A DNA stretch of 64,000 nucleotides from Pictodentalium vernedei. Its lineage: Eukaryota; Mollusca; Scaphopoda; Dentaliida; Dentaliidae. Location of the stretch: assembly GCA_031216915.1 (NCBI GenBank), contig CM062289.1, positions 245,397,187 through 245,461,186 of the forward strand, in the 5' to 3' direction. Under the pieces are notes generated by a model that made no database searches, had not been told where the DNA came from, and saw nothing but the letters and a program-made list of their open reading frames with translations. Positions 43,440 through 53,682 of this stretch are shown in pieces (within the stretch, counting starts at the first letter, position 1; every line of letters starts with the position of its first letter). The translations under genes were made by a program, and so were the position numbers.

Positions 43440-44640
43440 CTAGTTGGAACCATCCGGTGGACACTTTCGTGTCCCCATGTCCAGATGCTCTGGCTTTCGC
43501 CGTGGACGATCTGGCCCTCCTTTGGGATGGTCTTGTCGGCTACACCTTCCTACCGGTTCCGATTCCGCCTCAGGTTCTCACCCAGATATGAACCTGCAGT
43601 CGTCGAATCCTTTCGATCACACCCGTCGCTTCGGTGGGTGTGGATCTCTCTGCTCCGCTCTCTGTTAGCGGCGGTTCCGGCATGTCTCCCTCTACCTCGC
43701 GACTTTCTTTGCCAAAGTCGCCCGGGGGGTTTTCAAGTTGACCCGACTTCATTGTGCCTTCGCACATGTCTTTTATCGGGTCCTGTCTCCTCCGTAGTGG
43801 TTTTTCGAGACACGCAGTGGAGTTGCTTTTCTTCAAGGAGGCACTCACTCCACTGGTTTAGCCTCTGTGGCTAAGTGGAAGGTTCTTCTGTCGATGGTGT
43901 GCGATCACTCTGTTGCTTCTGTCACTCCTTCGATCACACTGCTTGCGGAGTTTTCTGGTATATGTTTGTTTCTGGGGGTCTCCAGCAATGTGTACTTGTC
44001 CATGCTTCGGAGACATTTTTTCCTATGTGATACCGCATTGTTTCGACACTCATCCTTGCCTCTCCAAGCTTGTTCAGCTCTTTTCCTTGAAAAGGCCTAG
44101 GACTTTGCAGTTTACTCCAAGATGATCACTTTCTTGGGCGCTGCTCTGCTTGGGGGTGGGGGGCGTTCACGCCTTTATCCTGGATGAATATGCGTTTTCC
44201 TACATGCCTGATCTCTCCTGCATCCATTTCTTGATGGACTTGTCTTGCTATTCGTGCAGCTTCCACTCGTCTAGCTACTGGTGATTGTATTACCAATTGT
44301 TTTTTCTGCCACGAGGTGCGTGCATTGTCTTCCTCTTTTAATAACTCTGTCATGTTGTCGGATGACTGATGTTATACTGGCAGCCTTCTGGAGAAATGCT
44401 ACATTCTCCTTTTCTCTGCGACAGTTGCAGGAGCCGACAGAGACCCTTGGGGCCCTCTTTCTTAGGCTCAGGATGTTGTCTATCCAAGCTTTTCAGCTTT
44501 TTTTCAGGGTCGGTTCCAGCTTTTGTGCTGTTACTGCCCTTTTCTGTCTGTGTGTCGCACTTCACCATACGCCTCATCTTTCATTGGCTTTTCTAATGTT
44601 TGTGAGGCTATGGTTTTGATAGGCCTAGGGATCTCTTCCT
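43440..44640 (+). pseudogene. DIRS copy B methyltransferase and tyrosine recombinase remnant
   Basis: Methyltransferase-like sequence (PWTIWPSFGMVLSATPSYRF and similar, 43485-43600) is out of frame. The recombinase starts near ASVAKWKVLLSMVCDHSVAS and shows SLKRPRTLQFTPR. The CHEVRALSSSF box (44307-44340) preserves HxxR, but after another shift TDVILAAFWRNATFSFSLR (44363-44420) has Ser where copy C has the catalytic Tyr in FTNFYLR. It is inactive. Confidence 0.72.
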
Positions 44641-44712
44641 CTGTCCATGATCCCAGTGCTATTGAGTTATGTGTGGGTTGGTTATGTGATTCCCTCCAGC
44701 CTTTTGTCTATT

Positions 44713-44802
44713 CAGCCTGTAGTAAACAATTGAGGTAGGTTGATAAGAAATATAAATTTTATAGTAAATTTCCTTTCTTATTATACCTACCGAAATTGTT
44801 TA
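44713..44802 (+). repeat. Internal complementary region of DIRS copy B
   Basis: GTAGTAAACAATTGAGGTAG complements the left end, and TTTCTTATTATACCTACCGA complements the right end. They meet at ATATAAATTTTATAGTAAAT. This is the template used to bridge the two ends during circle formation. Confidence 0.9.
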
Positions 44803-45163
44803 CATGGAGGCCCTCCCGTCTTCTTATTTGGGTAAGAATCCTTCCTCCCCGCTGATCACATAACTCCTGTGTTGTTCGGAATCAAAAGAATGACGAATTG
44901 ATGCATTGCGCACTGTGACGGAAGTCATGGATTTGTACTATGGAAGAGCGTCCCATACTGGGTGTGCGCCGATGGCGCTCGGCCCAGTTTTGGCTTATTT
45001 TTTTTGTGGTGTTTTTTACACCACTTTTCTTTCCCAAATCTTGGGAAAGATTAAAATAGAGAGTATTTTTATCCGAGTTAGGTTCTTCCACTGAAGTGGA
45101 AGCCTGTAGTAAACAATTTCGGTAGGTATAATAAGAAAGGAAATTTACTATAAAATTTATATT

Positions 45164-45644
45164 TTCATGTCCACTCCATAACTCTGAGATGCTTTGTTGG
45201 ATTTTTGTTGAAACTTTGCATACATGTTGCTTATGAGGAAATGATGTGTTGCGCACAAAATTTTTATTTGGTTGATGGAGGTCAAGGTCACAAATCAAGG
45301 TCAACTGTCCATCAGGAAGATTTTCATGTCCCCTCCTTAACTCTGAGATTCTTCATTGGATTTTGTTGAAACTTGACATACATGTTGCTTATGGGGAGAC
45401 GATGTGTCACGCACAAATTTTTTTTTTATTCCATGGAGGTCAAGGGCACAGATCAAGGTCAGCTGTCTCTCAGGAAGATTTTCGTGTCTGCTCCATAACT
45501 CTGAGATGCTTCATTGGATTTTGTTGGAACATGGCGTACGTGTTGCTTACGGGGAGATGATGTGTCACGCGCAATTTTTTTTTCCATGTAGGTCAGGGTC
45601 ACAGATCAAGGTCTTTGCCCCGTCGGGGGCCTAGTCACTTCCGA
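45164..45644 (+). mobile_element. HINE-like element, ATGCCCC family, core (continued)
   Basis: Three units of about 140-150 bp contain CATAACTCTGAGATGCTT, TTGTTGAAACTTGCATACAT-like and GATCAAGGTCA, each joined by CAGGAAGATTTTC. It resumes exactly at the break left at 38760. It ends near GTCGGGGGCCTAGTC, just before another HINE-like 5' end. Confidence 0.66.
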
Positions 45645-46680
45645 GTTTTTTTTAGTCGAGTTGTGACGAAGTCAAACTTGACTTATAGTTTGATGAATGG
45701 CGGGCGGGCATAAACAACTGGTTTCCGGATGATAATTTGATAATGGTTCAACCCATGTTCATGAAACGTTATAGGTAGGTTGGCATCGGTGAGAGAAAGA
45801 ACCCTATTTATTTTGGACTCGCTAGGTCAGGTCAAGGTCACAGTGACCTTGAACATAGTAAATCATAAACAATTTCTTATGTAGGTTGGCCTTCGTGAAC
45901 GGAAGAACCCTTTTTATTTTGGACTAACTAGGTGAAAGGTCAAGGTCACCCTGAAGATAGTAATTCAAAATAATTGGTTTCTGGATGATATCTTGATAAT
46001 GGTTCAACCCATGTTCATGAAACTTAATAAGTAGTAGATAGGTTGGCATCAGTGAGAGGAAGAACCATATTTATTTTGGACTTGCTAGGTGAAAGGTCAA
46101 GGTCACAGTAAATCATAGTAAATCTTAAACAGTTGGTTTCTGGATGATAACTTGACAATGGTTCAACCCACATTCGTGAAACTTCATATATAGGTTGGCC
46201 TTGGTGAGAGGAAGAACACTACTCTATCTATTTTGGACTCGATAGATGAAATGTCAAGGTCACAGTGACCCTGAACCTAGTAAATCGTAAACAATTGGTT
46301 TCCGGATGATAACTTGATAATGGTTTGACCCACATTCATGAAACTTCATAGGTAGGTTGGCCTATGTGAGTGGAAGACCCCTATTTTCTTTGGACTCGCT
46401 ATGTCAAAGGTCAAGGTCACAGTGACCTTGAACATAATAAATCGTAAACAATTGGTTTCCAGATGATAATTTGACAATGGTTCCACCCACATTCATGAAA
46501 CTTCATAAGTGATTTGGCATTGGTGCAAGAAAGAGCCCTATTTATTTTGGAATCACTAGGTCAAAGGTCAAGGACACAGCAACCCTTCACATAGTAAATC
46601 GTAAACAGTTGGTTTCCGGACGATAAGTTGATGATGATTAAACCCACTTTTGTGAACTCGACTTTGGATCAGTGATCCTA
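45645..46680 (+). mobile_element. HINE-like element with about five 170-bp units
   Basis: The T-run and hairpin-like AGTCGAGTTGTGACGAAGTC / AAACTTGACT are followed by units with GGTTTCCGGATGATAACTTG, CCCACATTCATGAAACTTC and AAGGTCAAGGTCACAGTGAC. The unit starts are near 45720, 45870, 45975, 46133, 46290, 46452 and 46610. A long G run (about 46699-46729) follows; the 3' end was not identified. Confidence 0.62.
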
Positions 46681-46729
46681 TCAGCATTTTCTTTTTTTTT
46701 GGGGGGGGGGGGGGGGGGGGGGGGGGGGT

Positions 46730-47654
46730 GGCTATAGTCTGGAAAAGTCATGGAAGTTTGTCAGTAACAATGTAGTAAGCCATTTCCCTGAAAAATCAAG
46801 CTTAAAAATCCTGAAAAAGAGAGCATGGTGGTCATACTAACATTTTTCTAATATTTTTCAATGACAAATTGGCTATTCATTTAACAGGTTTCCGTTGTAA
46901 TAAAATAACACGTATATCTTAAAGTGAAATAATATTCATCCAAGCCTTGGGATTTGAAAAACATAGGTACTCTAAACCATGCCGTAAGAATTAATTATCA
47001 TGTGCAGTGATTGCCACAGAAGATACTTTTTAAATTTGTTTCGTTCAGCCGAACTAAGACGTTTTTAAAAAGTGAGAAAACTAAAATAATAGCATGTTTT
47101 GTTCACGACAAATGAATTATTACTTGGCTGTGATCATAAAAGCAGACAGAAAATTTTGACCATTGTGATCCACTCAAATTTGACTGTTCCCTTTCATCAG
47201 CACAGTGCAGTACTGTAATGTGTTCCTTGCATGCAGTTTGTAAAAGCAAGAAAGTGAATCTGACGCTGATTTTGATGGTGTTGAGTTATTTATCATACAA
47301 TGAGTATGTATGGAGTCTGTAATTCCCTGAGTGCATCCTGTATCAGGGGACTCTGACTAAAAATCTGCATGATTGTAACTGCAGTATACAAGCGAGTGCT
47401 TTGATTTGATCATATTACCATATATAGAACATAACATGCTTTCAAAAGGCATTTTTGAGGGCTGCACTGTTTTCGAAATTGAATATTGGTATCAGCATTC
47501 CCAAAAATTCATTGATATACCGGTATATCTTATACTACTTGAATTTTTGATATCTGAACATAATAATGAATACCTACTACACACATTGACTGTTATGTTC
47601 AGACTGTTAAACTCTTCTTTATTATATGGGGCCAATTCAAACGAAAAATGGGAG
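46730..47654. other. Intron sequence, no gene recognised
   Basis: AT-rich sequence with only short frames. The longest (47406-47657 +) shows no recognisable domain. It may be single-copy intron. Confidence 0.4.
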
Positions 47655-49790
47655 TGAACAATTTTTATTCAGCATTGCAAAGCATTCTTGCACTCAAGGG
47701 ATGAAATTCACCATTACCCATGCTATTCTGTACATTATGAGGCCTAAAACATAAAACAAACCAAGAATATGAACTTTTGATGGCAAAGAAATAATTACAA
47801 AAATAAAAATTAAAATAAAACAAGAGGCCCCAGGGGGCCTGAGGGCGCTCACCTGACATGGTAGCCTAAATATCAACCCAGGGAATTGATTTCAACAAGT
47901 TGCATCTGTCCCTCCCATGAAAAGCTTATACCAAATATCCAAAGATTCTGACCAGTGGATCTAAAAAAATAGATTTTTAAAGAATATCCCTCATATTGAA
48001 CTAAGTAATAATTCAGGCTCCTACAGGGAGCCCAAATATGAACCCAGGGACTTGGCTTGAATAAACTTGAATCTCACCCCCCTAAGAATGCTGCATGCCA
48101 AATATCAAAACATTCCGACTGCTGAATCTGAAGAAGAAGATTTTTAAAGAAAAATTCCTCATATTGAACTAAGTTATAATTCAGGCTCCCACAGGGAGCC
48201 CAAATATGAACCCAGGGACTTGGCTTGAACAAACTTGAATCTCACCTCCAGTGGGATTCTGTATACCAAATATCAAAAGATTCTGACTGGTGGATGTGAA
48301 GAAGAAGATTTTTAAAGAAAATTCCTCATTTTGAACGAAGTTATCATTTGGGCTCCCACAGTGAGCCCAAATATGAACCCAGGGACTTGGCTTGAATAAA
48401 CTTGAATCTCACCCCCCTGAGGATGCTGCATGCCAGATATCAAAAGATTCCGACTGCTGAATCTGAAGAAGAAGATTTTTAAAGAAACATTCCTCATATT
48501 GAACTAAGTTATAATTCGGGCTCCCTCAGGGAGCCCAAATATGAACCCAGGGACTTGGCTTTAACAAACTTGTATCTCACCTCCTAAGGATGCTGCACAC
48601 CAAATATCAAAACATTCCGGCAGCTGGATCTGAAGAAGAAGATTTTTAAAGAAAATTCCTCATTTTGAACTAAGTTATAATTCAGGCTCCCACAGTGAGC
48701 CCAAATATGAACCCAGGGACTTGGCTTGAACAACTTGAATCTCATCCCCCTAAGGATGCTGCATACCAAATATCAAAAGATTCTGATTGATAGATCTGAA
48801 GAAGAAGATTTTTAAAGAATATTCCTCATACTGCACTAATTTAAACATTTGGGCTCCCATAGAGAGCCCAAATATGGACCCAGGGATTTGATTTCAGTAA
48901 ACATGTGAAACAATCTTCCAAAGATGTTATATGTGAAATTTGAAAGCTTTTGGAGCAGTGGTTTGGGAGAAAAGTAGTCTTAAATGTTTTTTCTATTACT
49001 CACAGTGTTAAAAAATGCTGACTCAGCACTTTTTCAAAGTCCCAAAAAAGTACCCAATGATAAAACCGATAGCAATTTTTTTTGACCATTCCATTCTGTT
49101 GGTCCTAAGGAAGCTTCACACCAAATAAGAATTCTCAGTGCTGTGTAGTTTTGGAGATATGGCCGTTTTAATTTTTTTCTTTTTTTAGCTCCTGTGGTTC
49201 CCATGGGGTGACAGGAAAAAAATTGGGGCATAAATTAAGTACTTATGACCCATTAAGCCCTCATATCAAATTTGGTTCAAATCTGCCTCTCGGTTTGGAA
49301 AACAGAAATTTTGGGCGAGGCGAAAATTCTTGCCCCTCCCATAACGAAGGCAGATATAGCTCCTCGAACTTCTCTTGAACAAATCTGAGTCTACACCTCA
49401 AAAGGAAGCTGCACACCAAATACCAAGTCTCTGCTACTGCTGGTTCATGAGAAGATTTTTTAAGATTTAAGAACACTTTTTGGGCATGGCCCTACCGAGG
49501 GGTGAGGCAACTTGATTTGAACAAATTCAAATTGCGATGTCATAACAAAGTATTATCTCAAATATCAATTAAATTAGTTCAGCGGTTTGGGAGGAGAAGA
49601 TGCAAACACCATGTTCATGGACGACGGACGGTGAGTGATCACTACAGCTCTCCTGACTGAAAGTCAGGTGAGCTAAAAAACCCCGCCCACTTGCAGTTTT
49701 ATAAAAAAAATGGCTTGAGAAACAGAAATCTACTTTGTGAGGCCTAACCTCACGATATTGAATAAATCATGCTCTGTCAGTGAAGAGCAT
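47655..49790. mobile_element. Palindromic element, GGCCTGAGAAACA type, copy split by a HINE
   Basis: The left half 47665-47817 (CATTGCAAAGCATTCTTGCA, GAGGCCTAAAACATAAAACA, GAACTTTTGATGGCAAAG) and right half 49681-49790 (GCTTGAGAAACAGAAATCTA, GTGAGGCCTAACC) match the continuous copy at 38325-38560. The break falls after AATTAAAATAAAA. Confidence 0.7.
47818..49680 (-). mobile_element. Full-length pearl-type HINE, minus strand
   Basis: Read on the minus strand it starts with a T-run and AGCTCACCTGACTTTCAGTC (complement of 49645-49674), followed by the CGTCCGTCGTCC tract. It has the same unique 5' segment as the + copy (19373), a core of about six units of about 170 bp (48000-48900), and the 3' end GGGGCCTCTTGTTT at 47818-47832. 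Its boundaries are set independently by the uninterrupted paralogous sequence at 38470. Confidence 0.85.
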
Positions 49791-50347
49791 TGTCACATAA
49801 CAAAAAACAATAACGTTCTTATGTCAATAACTAATAATACTGCCACATACCTATGCTGCATTTTTTTTAAAAATAAATATGTTAATGTATAAACTGGGAA
49901 CATGTTCTCAGGTCTATGTGTATATCCAAGTGTTATTTGAACATAATTTGAAAATTGCAAAATCTGAATATTTTCACCCTCTTTCCTGAATCCACTTCCA
50001 TGATGATGTTACTCACTCTGGTGATTTTCAAAATAACAGATCTGACTCAAGGTCAGAATGCCTGGTTTTCTAGAGAGGCAAAATGTGCTGTTTGATGCTG
50101 GTGCTTGTTGCAGGAGCCAAAGTTCGCTAGAATCAAACAACCTGATTCTCATAATGATTCTCGTAAATTTATTTCTGAACAGTAGAAAAGAATGGGCAAT
50201 ATTTCATTTTGGTTCTCACCAAATTTTTTCAAGTTCTGCCCCAGTGGTTACCTTTTTGATCAGAGCAAGCTCACCAAACCAAACATTTTCATGTCCTAAT
50301 TATGGTGAGCTGAGAGCACCTCAATGCCTTTTCTTTCTTTATTTCAG
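49791..50347. other. Intron sequence before the last SNARE exon
   Basis: No element was recognised. The last 30 bases form a pyrimidine-rich tract (CCTTTTCTTTCTTTATTTCAG) serving as the acceptor of the exon at 50348. Confidence 0.5.
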
Positions 50348-50515
50348 GGTGGTGATTTTGAAAGTTCCCAGGGCTTGTTATCAGGCAGTATGAACAGAAT
50401 AACACATATGGTCAATTCCGGAAAGGGCAACAGGAAACTGATGTGCTATATTATCTTGGGATTAGTTGGACTGTTTGTAATTTCATATTATTTCATATCA
50501 CGGTTGACAGCCTGA
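50348..50515 (+). CDS. bet1l: BET1L/GS15-like SNARE, last coding exon with transmembrane anchor
   Basis: After the acceptor CAG (50345-50347) the exon reads 55 codons to TGA at 50513-50515. GGDFESSQGLLSGSMNRITH completes the SNARE helix, NSGKGNRKLMCY is the juxtamembrane linker, and IILGLVGLFVISYYFI is a single tail anchor followed by SRLTA. GNRKLMC matches the linker of BET1L/GS15 better than that of BET1. The phase-0 join gives RYLDGM-GGDF. The protein would be about 100 residues plus the missing first exon, near the family length of about 110. It acts as a Qc-SNARE on Golgi membranes. Confidence 0.92.
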   Translation, partial: GGDFESSQGLLSGSMNRITHMVNSGKGNRKLMCYIILGLVGLFVISYYFISRLTA

Positions 50516-51100
50516 CAAGGTTCTTTTTAAAGTGGCCCATTACGAAATCAATTTCATCATCATCTTCCATAATTTGTCATGAGGGTGCAAGTTTGTAAAT
50601 ATTATAACTGTAAAGTAAATATTTTGGAGTCACTGAAATGTATATATTTACTTGAATCTCATCTTACTGATAAAAATCATGTCTACTGATTCATCATCAA
50701 ATCATGGGCTGTTTTAGTGTTATGGCTGGTCTCAGGGGGACCAAGCTCATTTATGTTGTTTCCTTCAATAACCCATCAACTGACACAAGTTGCCGGACTA
50801 CAGTGCAAATATGTTTTCCTAACTAAAACCCAGAATGTAGCAAGTGTTTTTCAAATCCTAGCTTAGGTCTCCACCATGTAATGAGCAGCTCATCCCAAGG
50901 GCATCGCGAAAATGACTGATGAAGGTGTGTAAACAGGGGGTGTAAACAGTATTTGTCTTGACTGTGACGGTGCAAGTCCTGACTGACAACTTTTCCCTTG
51001 ATGATGTAATTGGAATATTAGTCAGTGGGGATTATAGTTAAAAAAAATCAAGAATTCTTGGAAGTTTATTTGTGAATGAATAAAGTATACATGTAATAAT
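50516..51100 (+). other. bet1l: Likely 3' UTR of the SNARE gene
   Basis: AT-rich sequence directly after the stop codon with no transposon ends up to the TTAA MITE at 51123. An AATAAA at 51079-51084 is the first canonical polyadenylation signal seen downstream of the stop. The transcript end near 51100 is inferred. Confidence 0.6.
51079..51084 (+). promoter_or_regulatory. Candidate polyadenylation signal AATAAA
   Basis: Canonical hexamer about 560 bases after the SNARE stop codon. It lies just before the MITE at 51123. Confidence 0.55.
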
Positions 51101-51122
51101 CATGACACAACTTTTTAATCAG

Positions 51123-51370
51123 TTAACCCTTTACCCAACGAATCAGCAACATCCACCCGCGTAATATGCAAATTCAGCAGTTTAAAAAATATTGTTTTTC
51201 AAAAAATTTCAACAAAACCATATCATGTGACGCCTCGTTGGAACGAGCTTGTTGAGCTCGTTCCAACGAGAGGTCACATGATATGGTTTTGTTGAAATTT
51301 TTTGAGAAATTTGAAAAAAAATATTTAAAATAATAAATTTTGATATCGTCTGCGTTGGGTAAAGGGTTAA
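51123..51370. mobile_element. TTAA palindromic MITE, best-preserved member
   Basis: Perfect TTAA on both sides, with ends CCCTTTACCCAACG and CGTTGGGTAAAGGG. The centre is a long hairpin: AACAAAACCATATCATGTGA and CCTCGTTGGAACGAGCT paired with their complements across TGTTG. The TTAA plus CCCTTT ends resemble piggyBac-type elements. Confidence 0.85.
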
Positions 51371-52304
51371 CACATACTGTATCGGTACTTCAAATTGGTT
51401 ATACCGGGCCCCAGAAGCTCAAATCAGGAACTACAGACCTCCATTTGTATGACAGACTGTGTGTGTAACATGAGCCCAAGTATCAAATCTAACATTTTAA
51501 GAAAGTACATGATTATTAGCAAGAAAGAGTTGTTATCTCAGACTCAAATGTTCCAACTGGAAAATTATTGGGGGAGGGTGGGGGGGGGGGGGGGGGGTGA
51601 GGTCAGACCCCTGGCTCATTCCAGTGAGAGACAAGAAAATGTTTTTTTCAAGCACAAGCATGCAAGAAAATACCCATGAAACACTCTTATTTTGTACACA
51701 TATAAGGCAATCTCTTCATATTAGAACATGAACATGAAACATTCTGTGAACAAACTTGAATCTCTCTCACTAAAAGAAGATGAATACCACATCTCAAAGC
51801 ATTGTGATGGGTGATTCACAAGAAATTAATTTAAAATAATTTCAAGTTTATTGGACAGCATTCAAATTATATACAAATCGTTTTAACAAGTGTTGATATT
51901 TGATCATGTTAGGTAAAGGGTTAAAGAAAATAATCGTCCACTGGCAGATTTGGTACCCTGACTACTGTCAGAATGATACCTCTCTACTCTTATAGGCATT
52001 GCTTGTTCATTGGAAACTATACTCAACTAGCAAATCTGAAACTCATGGACCATGCAGTGTACCTGAGGGTCCATGAACTGCAGATTTGCTTGTTTGGTCC
52101 TTTTGTTTCCACAGGACGCGAAGTGTATCGGTACTTTGGCTGCAGTGATTACAGTACCATACTGACCCAAGAATAAGCCCAGGGGTACATGAAATAAAAG
52201 AAGGCAAAAGTATATGGGTGTTTGTTTTTTTTTGAGAGGTCAAGCCTGTAGAAGTTGGAGGCATAGTTGACACAAAGTTTGGTCAATCTCCTAACAAAGA
52301 TGCA
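51371..52304. other. Spacer with one MITE end and a G run
   Basis: No gene was found. A G run sits at about 51571-51598. GTTAGGTAAAGGGTTAA at 51908-51924 is an isolated right end of the TTAA MITE family. Confidence 0.5.
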
Positions 52305-52542
52305 TTAACTCCTTGCCTAACAAATCAGCTCCATGTGCCCATGTAATTTACAAAACGAGCAGTTGAATAAAAGAAAATTTAAAACAATTTCAACAGAACC
52401 ATATCTTATGGCCCCTCACTGGAAAGAGCTCTTTGAGTTTGTTCCAATGAGGGTCAAATGGTATGGATTTGTTGAATTTTTTTTTAATTAAAACATTTTT
52501 TAAAAAAAATAATTAAAATATGTGCATTGGGCAAGAGGTTCT
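52305..52542. mobile_element. TTAA palindromic MITE, diverged member
   Basis: It starts TTAACTCCTTGCCTAAC and ends GCATTGGGCAAGAGGTT. The central hairpin has CCTCACTGGAAAGAGCTC against GAGTTTGTTCCAATGAG. Confidence 0.7.
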
Positions 52543-52789
52543 TTTACATTGTAACAACAGCTTGGATGTCATCGATGTTGTCATTACAAAGGCTTATTTA
52601 CAAGGAGGGGACGCTCTTAAACTGAAATCTGAAAAGTGGGTAGGTGGGCTTATTTTTGATCATGGTCTTGTTCCCAGGTCAGGTAAATGTGATATGCTTG
52701 AATCGTGAATACATTGTTCAAGATTCAATTTGTATCATTGTTCATGATGTATCATGATATGATAAATACATGCATGATGTCAGGTAAAA

Positions 52790-53062
52790 CAACCTCTTGG
52801 ATTTTGAGAACTGGAACAGTGAATCCCTTGATATTGAGAGTTGGAACAGTGAAACCCATGTAATTTACAGTGATTTTGAGAGCTGGAACAGTGAAACTCT
52901 CCAATTTGAAAGCTGGAACAGTGAAACCCTCCAATTTTCTTATCAACTTTGAGAACTGGAACACTTAAACGCATGTAATTTACAGTGATTTTGAGAGCTT
53001 GAACTTGAAACCCTCGATTTTGAATGCTAGAATAGATGAAACCCTCCAATTTGCTTATCAAC
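52790..53062. repeat. Minisatellite, about 30-40-bp units
   Basis: AGCTGGAACAGTGAAACCC and variants recur about eight times, alternating with CATGTAATTTACAGTGATTT (twice, about 122 bp apart) and TTATCAACTTTGAGAAC. This suggests short units inside a longer period of about 120 bp. Frames through it are artefacts of the repeat. Confidence 0.75.
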
Positions 53063-53254
53063 TTTAAAACAGTGATAAATATGTGATCAAAAGGATTATT
53101 CCCTGTATTTTGCTAAATATTTATGGATTAATTCATTATATATATTGAATTAAATTGTTAGAACATATTTTATGAGGGAAAAAAAGCTGTAGAAAATGCG
53201 TCATAAAATCCGACTCTGAAATTACTGAATGCCTTTGGTAATCACCTCATGATA

Positions 53255-53682
53255 CAGTGGAACCCTGTTAATTGAATAGCCACTTTGCCAATGAAAATTA
53301 TTCAATTAACAGGAGTATTCAATTAACAAGGATGTGTCACTTTCCTGTATTCTAGAGATAAACTTAGCATTTATTCTATCATATCTTGTTTGACAGAGCT
53401 CTATGAGCTCTGTCAAACAAGATATAATAGATTAAATGCCTTTATTGGATATACTGAGGCCAAATAGGTCTAGAAACAAAGGAAAACTGGGGAGAGTCAA
53501 GGTAATCTCTCATCAGGTTGCAAGATTTTTTATTCAATTAACAGGAGTTTACTCTATAACCTATATTCAATTAACTAGTCAAATTTGTTCAGGTGGTATG
53601 GTAAATGGTTTTGTGTTTGGAAATTATATTCAGTTAACAGGGTTATTCAGTTAAGAGATATCCAATTAAGTGGGCTCCACTG
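53255..53682. mobile_element. CAGTGGAACCC palindrome-bearing MITE, copy 2
   Basis: The ends are CAGTGGAACCCTG and GGGCTCCACTG with TA on both sides (53253-53254 and 53683-53684). It is closely similar throughout to the copy at 24852, including the TATCTTGTTTGACAGAGCTC palindrome and TTCAATTAACAGG repeats. Confidence 0.75.

Larger units (their letters stand above)
38761..45163 (+). mobile_element. DIRS-like retrotransposon, copy B
   Basis: The ends are inverted repeats of about 240 bp (38761-39003 and 44888-45163), sharing CCTGTAGTAAACAAT, GGGAAAGAAAAGTGGTGTAA and GCGCCATCGGCGCAC. An internal complementary region at 44713-44802 is the exact complement of the left end joined to the right end. 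This ITR-plus-ICR structure defines DIRS elements, which replicate through a circular intermediate. Gag, RT/RNase H, methyltransferase and recombinase follow in order with several lesions. It is inserted into the HINE sequence CAGGAAGATT/TTCATGTCC. Confidence 0.92.

Noticed and set aside
42371-43591. 406-codon open frame in DIRS B
   Set aside because: Overlaps the RT/RNase H frame, has no catalytic motifs and is Ser/Pro-rich; it is a shadow of the real gene.
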